A stretch of 14,778 nt of DNA, taken from Chloroflexota bacterium (GTDB lineage: Bacteria; Chloroflexota; Anaerolineae; Promineifilales; Promineifilaceae). The stretch is from contig QQUD01000684.1 of NCBI GenBank assembly GCA_008501785.1, forward strand, positions 1 to 14,778, read 5' to 3'. Both the position numbers and the translations under genes were made by a program. Below the pieces are notes generated by a model. The model did no database searches. It saw only the letters and a list, made by a program, of their open reading frames with translations, and was not told where the DNA came from. Below, piece after piece: positions 6,480-12,522 of this stretch; the first letter of the stretch is position 1, and the number at the start of each line of letters is the position of its first letter.

Positions 6480-8150
6480 TTAACTACTAACTTGCCGAAT
6501 CAAAGACGCCAATTCATGCACATCTGCATCATTCATTTGGGCGGCAAGACGGTCGGCCCAGATGCGCAGGTCATTGTAGGTGACGCCTTCGGCCCAGTAG
6601 CTGCCGCGCAGCAGTTCGGCAAATTGGCTGGTCACGACGGCAAGTTGGAAGTGTGTCGGTGCGCTTTCGAACGAGCTGCTTAAGTCCCAGGTGTTGAAGG
6701 TGCCGCTGATTTCCTGCACACGGCGGGTGTCTGGGTCTTGCCAGCGCAGGTTGACGGTGCCAATACGGCCGTTTGCGCCCGGCACAAATTGCACTGCATA
6801 AATTGCGGCTGCCGAGTGTCCAGCTCCAAACTCGGCTGCATCAATATCGTCATTTCGGAAATCTTGGTCAGCAATTGCTCGATTTTCGTAGCCAATGAGC
6901 CGGTATTGCTGCACCACATTTGCATCAAACTCAACTTGGATTTTGGCATCGAGTGCAATGGTTTGCAGTGTGGACATCAAATTGTCAACAAATAAACGCT
7001 CTGCTTCATCCATGTTATCGACGTAAGCGTAATTGCCGTCTCCATTGTCGGCCAATTGCTCCATGAGCACATCATTGTAATTGCCCATGCCAAACCCGAT
7101 GGTGGTGAGCGAGATACCGCTGTCGGCATAGCCACGAATTTGAGCAGCTAACGCCTCTGGACCCGTATTGCCGACATTGGCGACGCCGTCTGAGGCGATA
7201 ATAACGCGGTTGATGCCACCTGGTTTGTAGGCGCGATTTGCCAGTTCATACCCCAGATTTAGGCCAGCTTCTAAATTGGTTGAGCCTTCAGAATTGAGTC
7301 CGTAAATGGCGCTGAGGATGGTGCTGCGGTCTGAGCCGTTGGTTGGGTTCAAGACGACACGGGCATTCGAGCCATAAACAACAATGGCTACTGTATCGTC
7401 TGAGCGCATACGGTCTACTAATAGTTGCAGTGATTCTTTAACCAGGCCCAATCTGTTGTCTTGTCCCATCGAGCCAGATACATCAATGACAAAGGTAAGG
7501 GCGGCGGCTGGGCGAAATTCTTCTTCGACGTCGTAGCCTTGCACACCAACGCGTAAGAAGTAGGTGCCGTCGTTGTGGAATGGAGAAGGTGCACCGTCGG
7601 CGTAGACAGCAAAACCAGTATCGGGTGGGTTGAGATACCCTTGGTCAAAGCTGTTGACAAACTCTTCAACGCGAATGGCGTTTGGTGGGGGCATCAGACC
7701 ATCGTTGATGTAGCGGCGGGCGATGCTGTAGGAACCGGTGTCTACATCTAATGAGAAGGTGGATAGGTTGTCGGCGCTGGTGAGGATATAGGGATTGACG
7801 CCGTAATCTTGGAAGAACATGTCTGCTGGGGGAACGGCCGTTCCCACTGGCGAAGGTGTTGGCATTGGTGCAATCGATTCTGCGGAATCTGTTTGCGGTG
7901 CAACAGCAATTGGGGCCTCTGCCGCAGGTTCCTCCATTGTTTCTTCGGCAGCTATTTCGGATTCAATTGCTTCAGAAACTGTTTCAACAACCAAAACGGT
8001 TACTTCAACTGCTTCACCTTCAACTTCCACTATTTCAGTAACAACACGGGTTACTTCAACCTGAACAGTTTCTGGGGCAGCACTACTGCATGCAGCTAAT
8101 AAAATAATGGATAAGGCAAGCAGAATAAGGGTGAAGGGTTTGATTTTCAT
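6480..8150 (-). CDS. YfbK-like von Willebrand factor type A lipoprotein
   Basis: 556 residues from the ATG at 8150, chosen over a longer frame because AGGAGG (8159-8164) sits 8 bases upstream and a lipoprotein signal begins there (MKIKPFTLILLALSIILLAAC, lipobox LAAC, Cys21). Next comes a Val/Glu repeat (28-58, VEVTRVVTEIVEVEGEAVEV), a low-complexity Ala/Glu/Pro spacer, the N-terminal domain typical of YfbK-type proteins (about 117-205, FSLDVDTGSYSIARRYI, RVEEFVNSFDQGY), a VWA domain (about 216-395) with the metal site DVSGSMG (Asp223, Ser225, Ser227), a Thr in GSTNLEAG (Thr291) and SDG (Asp321), and a C-terminal DUF3520-like region (about 418-556). The metal site is complete, so cation-dependent ligand binding at the outer face of the membrane is expected. 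Partner unknown. It is divergent from the thioesterase gene. Confidence 0.92.
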   Translation of the reverse strand: MKIKPFTLILLALSIILLAACSSAAPETVQVEVTRVVTEIVEVEGEAVEVTVLVVETVSEAIESEIAAEETMEEPAAEAPIAVAPQTDSAESIAPMPTPSPVGTAVPPADMFFQDYGVNPYILTSADNLSTFSLDVDTGSYSIARRYINDGLMPPPNAIRVEEFVNSFDQGYLNPPDTGFAVYADGAPSPFHNDGTYFLRVGVQGYDVEEEFRPAAALTFVIDVSGSMGQDNRLGLVKESLQLLVDRMRSDDTVAIVVYGSNARVVLNPTNGSDRSTILSAIYGLNSEGSTNLEAGLNLGYELANRAYKPGGINRVIIASDGVANVGNTGPEALAAQIRGYADSGISLTTIGFGMGNYNDVLMEQLADNGDGNYAYVDNMDEAERLFVDNLMSTLQTIALDAKIQVEFDANVVQQYRLIGYENRAIADQDFRNDDIDAAEFGAGHSAAAIYAVQFVPGANGRIGTVNLRWQDPDTRRVQEISGTFNTWDLSSSFESAPTHFQLAVVTSQFAELLRGSYWAEGVTYNDLRIWADRLAAQMNDADVHELASLIRQVSS

Positions 8151-8266
8151 TGGGTCATCCTCCTTGGATGGATTCAATTTATGTTGATTGTGTGCGGGCG
8201 AAACGGCCGTTTGCCTTATTTGCATCTAAAACGAACAATGTCACCAAAAGGTTCCCGAATTGCCAC

Positions 8267-8355
8267 AAGAGGAATCACGAATGACACGAATGGACGAATT
8301 TTACGAATGAATTATTCGTGTTATTCGTTTATTCGTGCTATTCGTGATTCCTCTT
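8267..8355. repeat. 89-bp mirror-symmetric hairpin built from ACGAAT/ATTCGT words
   Basis: Outer arms AAGAGGAATCACGAAT (8267-8282) and its exact complement (8340-8355) enclose further words. ACGAAT starts at 8277, 8286, 8294 and 8303; ATTCGT at 8314, 8323, 8331 and 8340. Spacings are 9-8-9 on both sides and all four pairs are centred on the same base, 8311, while the bases between the words do not pair. It fills the gap between the divergent lipoprotein and thioesterase genes. Confidence 0.92.
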
Positions 8356-8361
8356 TATAAT
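8332..8361 (+). promoter_or_regulatory. possible promoter of the thioesterase gene
   Basis: A perfect -10 hexamer TATAAT (8356-8361) directly follows the right arm of the hairpin repeat. The -35 position 18 bases upstream reads TTCGTG (8332-8337), a poor match that lies inside the repeat. Transcription would start near 8368, about 36 bases before the ATG at 8404. Confidence 0.4.
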
Positions 8362-8403
8362 CTGGTCCGCAATTATTTTTTGAGTTGAGGAGCAGAAAAC
8401 AGG

Positions 8404-8811
8404 ATGACGACGAAATCAATGCTGACTGGTGGACCATTTTTATTGAAAGTGCCAGTTTATTATGAAGATACTGATTTTTCCGGGGTGGTATACCATGCCA
8501 ACTACCTTAAGTTTTTTGAGCGAGCACGGGAAGAGGCGATTACCCAGGCGCGATTGGTGGGCCTTTGGGATGAAGCCGGTTTAGGATTTGTGGTGTACAA
8601 GCTGGATATGCAGTTTGCGGATGGGGCACAGTTTGGAGAAACATTGGAGATTCGTTCTAGTTGGGAATTAGAAGGGAAGTATCGGATGAATTGGCGGCAG
8701 GAGGCGTGGCGACCGGGAGGGGTGAAAACGGCCGTTTCTGCCAATATTCAACTCGTCTGCATCGATCACAATCGAACGCTGCAACCGATTCCGATTGAGC
8801 TGCTCAAATAA
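8404..8811 (+). CDS. YbgC-like acyl-CoA thioesterase (hotdog fold, 4HBT)
   Basis: 135 residues, normal for a single hotdog domain. The signature VYYEDTDFSGVVYHANYLKFFERARE (residues about 18-43, given here in parts: YYEDTDFSGVVYHANY then LKFFERARE) is that of the YbgC/4-hydroxybenzoyl-CoA thioesterase family; Asp24 of EDTD corresponds to the catalytic Asp. Such enzymes hydrolyse acyl-CoA thioesters in the cytoplasm; chain-length preference cannot be read. GAGGAG (8387-8392) lies 11 bases before the ATG at 8404; the Met at codon 6 (8419) is a less likely start. It stands alone, not next to tol-pal genes as in Proteobacteria, and converges on the toxin-antitoxin pair with only 31 bases between. 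An ACGGCCGT copy encodes KTAVS near the end. Confidence 0.9.
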   Translation: MTTKSMLTGGPFLLKVPVYYEDTDFSGVVYHANYLKFFERAREEAITQARLVGLWDEAGLGFVVYKLDMQFADGAQFGETLEIRSSWELEGKYRMNWRQEAWRPGGVKTAVSANIQLVCIDHNRTLQPIPIELLK

Positions 8812-8842
8812 AATTCATAAATAATCGATAATCGATGACTCT

Positions 8843-9292
8843 TTAATTTAATAAAGTTAACAGATCGCGGACGCGCAAGATAAAATCTCCAGGCCTGAGC
8901 GCTGTGACTGATGGAATGCCTGGTTGAAAGTGTTTGATGTTGAATGTGACCAGCCATGTGCAATTATCACGGGCTGCGGCGACAAGAATGGGTAAATCTT
9001 TGTTGTCTGCTTTGCCTGTATGTGGTTGGATAACGGCCGTCTTCGGATTCGATACAACTTTCAAACAGCGACTGGTTAAATGACGAAATGCGGGCAAAGC
9101 TTTGGGGATTTTTGCTTGTAAATTGCGTTCAACTTCCATAATGACTTGCTCTGATGTGAATGCATCAATCAGCGTAATTTCAGCCATACGCAAAATGACA
9201 TGACTGGCTCCATGTTCACTGGGGCTGGCAGAACCTGCGAAAAGCACATCGGCATCAATAAAAACACGAGGTTTTTGCTTAGGTGGTGTCAT
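8843..9292 (-). CDS. PIN-domain ribonuclease toxin (VapC-like)
   Basis: 149 residues from the ATG at 9292; the frame extends further upstream (to 9340) but the PIN fold starts at PRVFIDADVLFAG, and the shorter start gives the usual 14-base overlap with the antitoxin gene, suggesting translational coupling. Acidic residues expected of a PIN nuclease are visible: Asp13 in FIDADVL, Glu53 in IMEVERNL, Asp96 and Asp99 in KADNKDLPIL; the last motif reads TFNIKHF, with Asn118 where many family members have Asp or Asn. This resembles the PIN_3 branch. VapC-type toxins cut RNA, commonly tRNA, and are held inactive by the partner antitoxin. An ACGGCCGT copy encodes KTAVI. Confidence 0.85.
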   Translation of the reverse strand: MTPPKQKPRVFIDADVLFAGSASPSEHGASHVILRMAEITLIDAFTSEQVIMEVERNLQAKIPKALPAFRHLTSRCLKVVSNPKTAVIQPHTGKADNKDLPILVAAARDNCTWLVTFNIKHFQPGIPSVTALRPGDFILRVRDLLTLLN

Positions 9293-9566
9293 CTTGTGTA
9301 CTTTCTTCGTTCGTTGCATTATATTTTTCACGCTGCTCACGCAGGCTTTGCATCAGTTCTTGGGTAGTGAATCCCGATTCCAACCGTAAATTTTCGATTT
9401 CTTTAGCTAATTCGGGTACTAAAGGAATCATCGGTGTTAGTACAAAAATTCCGTCCAAGTCAACCAAACGATATGTATCTCCCGGCTGAATGCCATATTT
9501 TTTACGTAACTCTGCCGGAAGAATCATTGAACCACGCTGTCGCACTTGAATTGTTGTTGTTTCCAT
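9279..9566 (-). CDS. AbrB/SpoVT-type antitoxin of the PIN toxin
   Basis: 95 residues. The first 45 form a swapped-hairpin AbrB DNA-binding domain (VRQRGSMILPAELRKKYGI, then QPGDTYRLVDLDGIFVLTP). The charged helical tail (about 50-95) would wrap the toxin and its acidic end overlaps the toxin start. The ribosome-binding site AAGGTGA lies a few bases before the ATG. Antitoxins of this kind repress their own operon; a matching dyad sits just upstream at 9585-9607. Pair order (antitoxin first, overlap of 14 bases) is standard for VapBC. Confidence 0.88.
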   Translation of the reverse strand: METTTIQVRQRGSMILPAELRKKYGIQPGDTYRLVDLDGIFVLTPMIPLVPELAKEIENLRLESGFTTQELMQSLREQREKYNATNEESTQDDTT

Positions 9567-9584
9567 AAATCACCTTTGCAGTAT

Positions 9585-9607
9585 TTCTGAACTATCAGAA
9601 TTTCTGA
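9585..9607. promoter_or_regulatory. likely autoregulatory operator of the toxin-antitoxin operon
   Basis: TTCTGA (9585-9590), TCAGAA (9595-9600) and TTCTGA (9602-9607): a 6-bp dyad with a 4-base spacer plus a third half-site in the same orientation as the first, 19-42 bases upstream of the antitoxin start. Position and symmetry suit an AbrB-type dimer; binding is inferred. Confidence 0.5.
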
Positions 9608-9752
9608 CAGCATCATAGTTGATTTGTCATATTTATGCAATCTCTCCGACGTATTTGCAGAGGGGAAACGTGTAACGGCCGTTATTTACCCCCGTGCAAT
9701 TTCAAGTACCATCACCCTAAGTGATCTAAAAAAGTGTTCAGAAAGAATTTTT

Positions 9753-9857
9753 AACGCAGATTACGAGGATTGCAACGCAGATGGCACAGATTTAAGAGAG
9801 GAGAGGATTTGAAATAAATCTGCATAATCTGCGTCCTAAATCTGCTTAATCTGCGTT
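9753..9857. repeat. 105-bp hairpin built from CGCAGAT/ATCTGCG words
   Basis: Words start at 9755 (CGCAGAT), 9764 (CGAGGAT, degenerate), 9776 (CGCAGAT) and 9785 (CACAGAT); their complements at 9818 (ATCTGCA), 9827 (ATCTGCG), 9840 (ATCTGCT) and 9849 (ATCTGCG). Spacings are 9-12-9 on the left and 9-13-9 on the right, mirror-symmetric except for one base. Outer arms AACGCAGATTA and TAATCTGCGTT pair exactly. Confidence 0.88.
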
Positions 9858-9925
9858 TAAGAATTTTGATAACTTTCTTCATTTCACTTAATTTCGTGCA
9901 AAAGAATTCAGGAAGGAGACAGGTC

Positions 9926-10930
9926 ATGTTAAAAAAAGCATTGATTATTGGTGTATCGTCACAGGATGGTTCTTATCTGGCAGATTTGCTGCTAGAAAAA
10001 GGATATGAGGTCATTGGTACGATTCGGCGCACGACCAGCTACGATAAAGAAAATATGCGGCATTTGGTCGGGAAAATTCGGATTGAGGCGGCCGATTTGA
10101 TTGATGGCGAAAGTATTGTGCAGGTGATTCGCAACTGTCAGCCCGATGAGGTTTACAACATTGCCGCCCAATCCGTTCCGGCCGATAGCTGGACACATCC
10201 GCTGTACACAGGCGAAGTGACGGCACTGGGGATTGTGCGGGTGATGGAAGCAGTACGCCATCATGCACCGCACGCTCGTGTGTACCAGGCAACCAGCCGT
10301 GAGATTTTTGGTAATGTTCAGGCTGAATCTGCAACGGAATCCACTCCAATCGATGCCAATAATCCATATGGCATTGCCAAGGCATATGCCCACATGATGA
10401 CACGCTGTTATCGGGAGTCGTATGGATTGTTTGCCTGTGGGGGCATTCTATTTAATCATGAAAGCCCACGTCGCAGTTTGCATTTCGTAACGCGTAAGGT
10501 AACGGCGGCAGTTGCCTGCATCAAAAATGGCGTGAAACAGCCACCGATTGATGAGTTGGGACGGCCGTTAATCACACCTAACGGCAAGCTCAAGCTCGGC
10601 TTCCTCGAAGCGCGGCGTGATTGGGGTTATGCCAAAGAATATGTGGAAGCAATGTGGTTGATGTTGCAGCAGAATCAGCCGAAAGATTACATCATTGGCA
10701 CAAACACATCTTACTCAGTGCGCGATTTGTGTCAGGCGGCATTTGCCGCAGCAGGGCTTGATTGGCAAGAACATGTTGAATCAGATGAAGCGTTGATGCG
10801 CCCTACAGAAATCACTGTGCTTAAAGGTGATTATGCACAGGCCAAAGGCGATTTTGGATGGGAACCACGAATTTCGTTTAGTGATTTGATCCATTTGATG
10901 GTAGATGCTGATTTAAAACGATTTCGCTAA
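9926..10930 (+). CDS. gmd: GDP-mannose 4,6-dehydratase
   Basis: 334 residues from the ATG at 9926, which has AAGGAG 7 bases upstream; the 20 residues added by the longer frame are not part of the family. It converts GDP-D-mannose to GDP-4-keto-6-deoxy-D-mannose, precursor of fucose, rhamnose and perosamine-type sugars of surface glycans. Seen: NAD(P)-binding loop GVSSQDGSYLA (9-19), catalytic YGIAK (Tyr148, Lys152), FNHESPRR (176-183), ARRDWGYAKEYVEAMWLMLQQ (229-249, in parts ARRDWGYAKEYV and EAMWLMLQQ) and MRPTEI. Deviations: GITGQDG of the family is GVSSQDG here, the usual STSE is TSRE (Ser124 for the catalytic Thr, Arg125 for Ser, Glu126 kept), and there is an extra loop of about 12-15 residues (around 206-221), inside which an ACGGCCGT copy encodes Arg-Pro. 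No other nucleotide-sugar gene is adjacent. Confidence 0.9.
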   Translation: MLKKALIIGVSSQDGSYLADLLLEKGYEVIGTIRRTTSYDKENMRHLVGKIRIEAADLIDGESIVQVIRNCQPDEVYNIAAQSVPADSWTHPLYTGEVTALGIVRVMEAVRHHAPHARVYQATSREIFGNVQAESATESTPIDANNPYGIAKAYAHMMTRCYRESYGLFACGGILFNHESPRRSLHFVTRKVTAAVACIKNGVKQPPIDELGRPLITPNGKLKLGFLEARRDWGYAKEYVEAMWLMLQQNQPKDYIIGTNTSYSVRDLCQAAFAAAGLDWQEHVESDEALMRPTEITVLKGDYAQAKGDFGWEPRISFSDLIHLMVDADLKRFR

Positions 10931-11108
10931 TTATCAACATCCAAGGTATAATATCAAGGGAGTTTTTATCCGCATTTAGGCAGATTATTTTGATTTCCCA
11001 GATTTATAAAAATCGTATCTATTAAGCGATAAGATATTCGACACACTTATCATCAAGTTTGTTGTTGCATCATTTAATAGAAATAGTGTGTTGCAACTTG
11101 GAGGTTTT

Positions 11109-11846
11109 ATGGCGGATACGCCATTAGTTAAGAAGCTACAGTTAAAAAATGGTCAGTCAATGGTGGTGTTAGAAGCGCCCAATGGTTATTATGAACATTT
11201 GGTTTCTTTGCTGCCAGATGTGGCATGTACGACGGCTGCAATTGGTGACTTTGACGCTGTGTTTATGTTTGCTCAGTGGGCAGAAGATTTGGTGATGCAT
11301 GTGAGAACGGCCGTTAAACTGCTCAAACCTGAAGCCATATTCTGGATTGCCTACCCCAAGCAAACCGGCGATGTAGAAACCGATTTGACACGAGACATTG
11401 GTTGGGGCATCCTGAATCGGCTCGGATGGGCACCCGTGCGCCAAATTTCTTTAGACGACACCTGGTCCGTTCTCCGCTTTAGACCAGCGAATGAAGATGC
11501 TAAAAAAGTAGATGCTCAATATCCAGATGCAAAAGCAAAATTGCGCCCCATTTACGATCAGCTAGCCGAATTGGCAACCTCCCTTGGCAGCGATGTGACG
11601 CTAAACGTGCGTAAAAGCTATGTTGCGTTTGTCCGCACGAAGCAGTTTGCACTTATTCAGCCCACGACAAAAACTCGCGTCGATTTGGGGCTTAAGCTGA
11701 AAGGCAAACCAACCACTGAGCGTTTTAAAGAAGCTAAAAATTTTGGTAGTGGTTCCATTACCCACAAAGTTGGCCTCACCTCCCGAAAAGATATTGATGA
11801 CGAAATCATTGCCTGGATGCAAGAAGCTTACGATCAGCAACAATAA
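11109..11846 (+). CDS. DUF3052-like plus DUF5655 domain protein
   Basis: 245 residues from the ATG at 11109, with GGAGG (11100-11104) just upstream; a GTG at 11088 would place that site inside the gene. N-terminal half (about 5-126) resembles DUF3052: LVKKLQLKNGQSMVVLEAP, then WIAYPKQTG, DLTRDIGWG and DDTWSVLRFRP. C-terminal half (about 140-242) resembles DUF5655: RPIYDQLAELATSLGSDV, RKSYVAFVRTKQFALIQP, LGLKLKG, and HKVGLTSRKDIDDEIIAWM. The function of neither domain is known to me; the protein has no signal peptide or membrane segment and is probably cytoplasmic. It is a single-gene unit with 178 bases upstream and 201 downstream. An ACGGCCGT copy encodes RTAVK. Confidence 0.8.
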   Translation: MADTPLVKKLQLKNGQSMVVLEAPNGYYEHLVSLLPDVACTTAAIGDFDAVFMFAQWAEDLVMHVRTAVKLLKPEAIFWIAYPKQTGDVETDLTRDIGWGILNRLGWAPVRQISLDDTWSVLRFRPANEDAKKVDAQYPDAKAKLRPIYDQLAELATSLGSDVTLNVRKSYVAFVRTKQFALIQPTTKTRVDLGLKLKGKPTTERFKEAKNFGSGSITHKVGLTSRKDIDDEIIAWMQEAYDQQQ

Positions 11847-11847
11847 A

Positions 11848-11926
11848 TGAGAGACAGAGATAGAGATAGGGATAGAGGAAAGTCTCTCTCATTCCTACCT
11901 CTGTCTCTAAACTCTACCTCTATCTC
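11848..11926. repeat. purine/pyrimidine hairpin-like repeat with 6-bp period
   Basis: Just after the stop at 11846 the plus strand is almost pure purine with hexamers GAGACA, GAGATA, GAGATA, GGGATA (11851-11874). It then turns to pyrimidine-rich words TACCTC, TGTCTC (11896-11907) and TACCTC, TATCTC (11915-11926), complements of the left words. Arms can pair in several registers. It could end transcription of the DUF5655 gene, but no clean T-run follows. Confidence 0.65.
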
Positions 11927-12047
11927 CCCTTGTTCCCTACACCACCCCCTCAAAATACATACACAATCTCTACACATTTCATCGCTAAAGTAACACTCAA
12001 AGCTGATAGCTGAAACTTGATACCTAATTGCTATTTCAAGGAGTGTT

Positions 12048-12473
12048 ATGATGAAAAAAATCTTTAAAAAAGCTGGATTTGCGTTACTATTTTTGCTGAT
12101 TGGTGCATTTATTGGTGGTGCGATTGTGGGGTCTGCTCCTAGACGACCGGTGGAGCGTGTTGTGATTAATGAACGTGGTCCCGTCGTTGGAGAGATGATT
12201 GATAAGCGCATTGAGGAGCAGATAGAGATTCAAGTGCAAGACGTTGAAAGAATTGTGGAAGAGATAGTAATTGAGCCAGACATTCGGATTCCACCGATTC
12301 CTGAAATACCGCAACTGCCAGATACACAGGTGCGTATTGTGCATCAAGGACCTTCCTTTTTTGATATTGTTGGCGGTATTGCGAATATGTTAACGGCCGT
12401 TCTCCTCATCGGCATTGGCATCATGGTCTTGGTCCGCCGCCAACGCCAGCCAAAAGAGAAACAGCCGCAGTAA
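12048..12473 (+). CDS. small double-spanning membrane protein preceding a two-component system
   Basis: 141 residues. Basic N-terminus, membrane segment (about 10-29, FALLFLLIGAFIGGAIVG), a 70-residue loop with a Val/Ile/Glu-rich stretch (IEIQVQDVERIVEEIVIE) and a Pro-rich stretch (IRIPPIPEIPQLPDTQVR), a second membrane segment (about 104-128, FDIVGGIANMLTAVLLIGIGIMVLV) and a basic Gln/Lys tail. By the positive-inside rule the loop faces out. AAGGAG (12038-12043) lies 4 bases before the ATG at 12048 and 7 before a second ATG at 12051, which is probably the real start. I recognise no family. It precedes the response regulator by 49 bases, and its loop shares sequence with the sensor domain of the kinase, so an accessory role in sensing is inferred. 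Confidence 0.75.
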   Translation: MMKKIFKKAGFALLFLLIGAFIGGAIVGSAPRRPVERVVINERGPVVGEMIDKRIEEQIEIQVQDVERIVEEIVIEPDIRIPPIPEIPQLPDTQVRIVHQGPSFFDIVGGIANMLTAVLLIGIGIMVLVRRQRQPKEKQPQ

Positions 12474-12516
12474 ATGTTGAAATGGTTGAGGCTACCCCCA
12501 ACCATTTCAACATTTA
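12471..12516. promoter_or_regulatory. 18-bp stem hairpin between membrane-protein and regulator genes
   Basis: TAAATGTTGAAATGGTTG (12471-12488) pairs perfectly with 12499-12516, loop of 10 bases. The stem begins with the TAA stop of the membrane-protein gene and ends six bases before the ATG of the response regulator, leaving no room for a Shine-Dalgarno sequence. The only run that follows is TTTAAAA, so it is not a standard terminator. It could be an attenuator, an RNA-processing or stability element, or a translation switch. Confidence 0.8.
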
Positions 12517-12522
12517 AAACCT

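Larger units (their letters stand above)
9567..9925. other. divergent gap between antitoxin and gmd genes
   Basis: The 359 bases hold no credible gene. From left to right: the antitoxin leader and its likely operator (9585-9607), one ACGGCCGT copy (9675-9682), the 105-bp CGCAGAT hairpin repeat (9753-9857), and the ribosome-binding site AAGGAG (9913-9918) of the next gene. A 62-codon plus-strand frame (9624-9812) ends inside the repeat and lacks a ribosome-binding site. Confidence 0.7.

Noticed and set aside
7809..8099. Plus-strand frames opposite the lipoprotein N-terminus
   Set aside because: Cys/Asn-rich or Ser/Thr-rich shadows of the Val/Glu repeat; the minus-strand gene with lipobox and ribosome-binding site explains the region.
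8151..8225. Longer start of the VWA lipoprotein at 8225
   Set aside because: It would put 25 residues before the lipoprotein signal and leave AGGAGG inside the gene; it also crosses a HIP copy in the leader.
9624..9812. 62-codon plus-strand open frame
   Set aside because: It has no ribosome-binding site, and its end lies in the CGCAGAT repeat; composition is not protein-like.
10947..10952. TATAAT after the gmd stop as a promoter of the DUF5655 gene
   Set aside because: No acceptable -35 element at 16-18 bases upstream, and the gene starts 157 bases further on; likely chance in AT-rich DNA.
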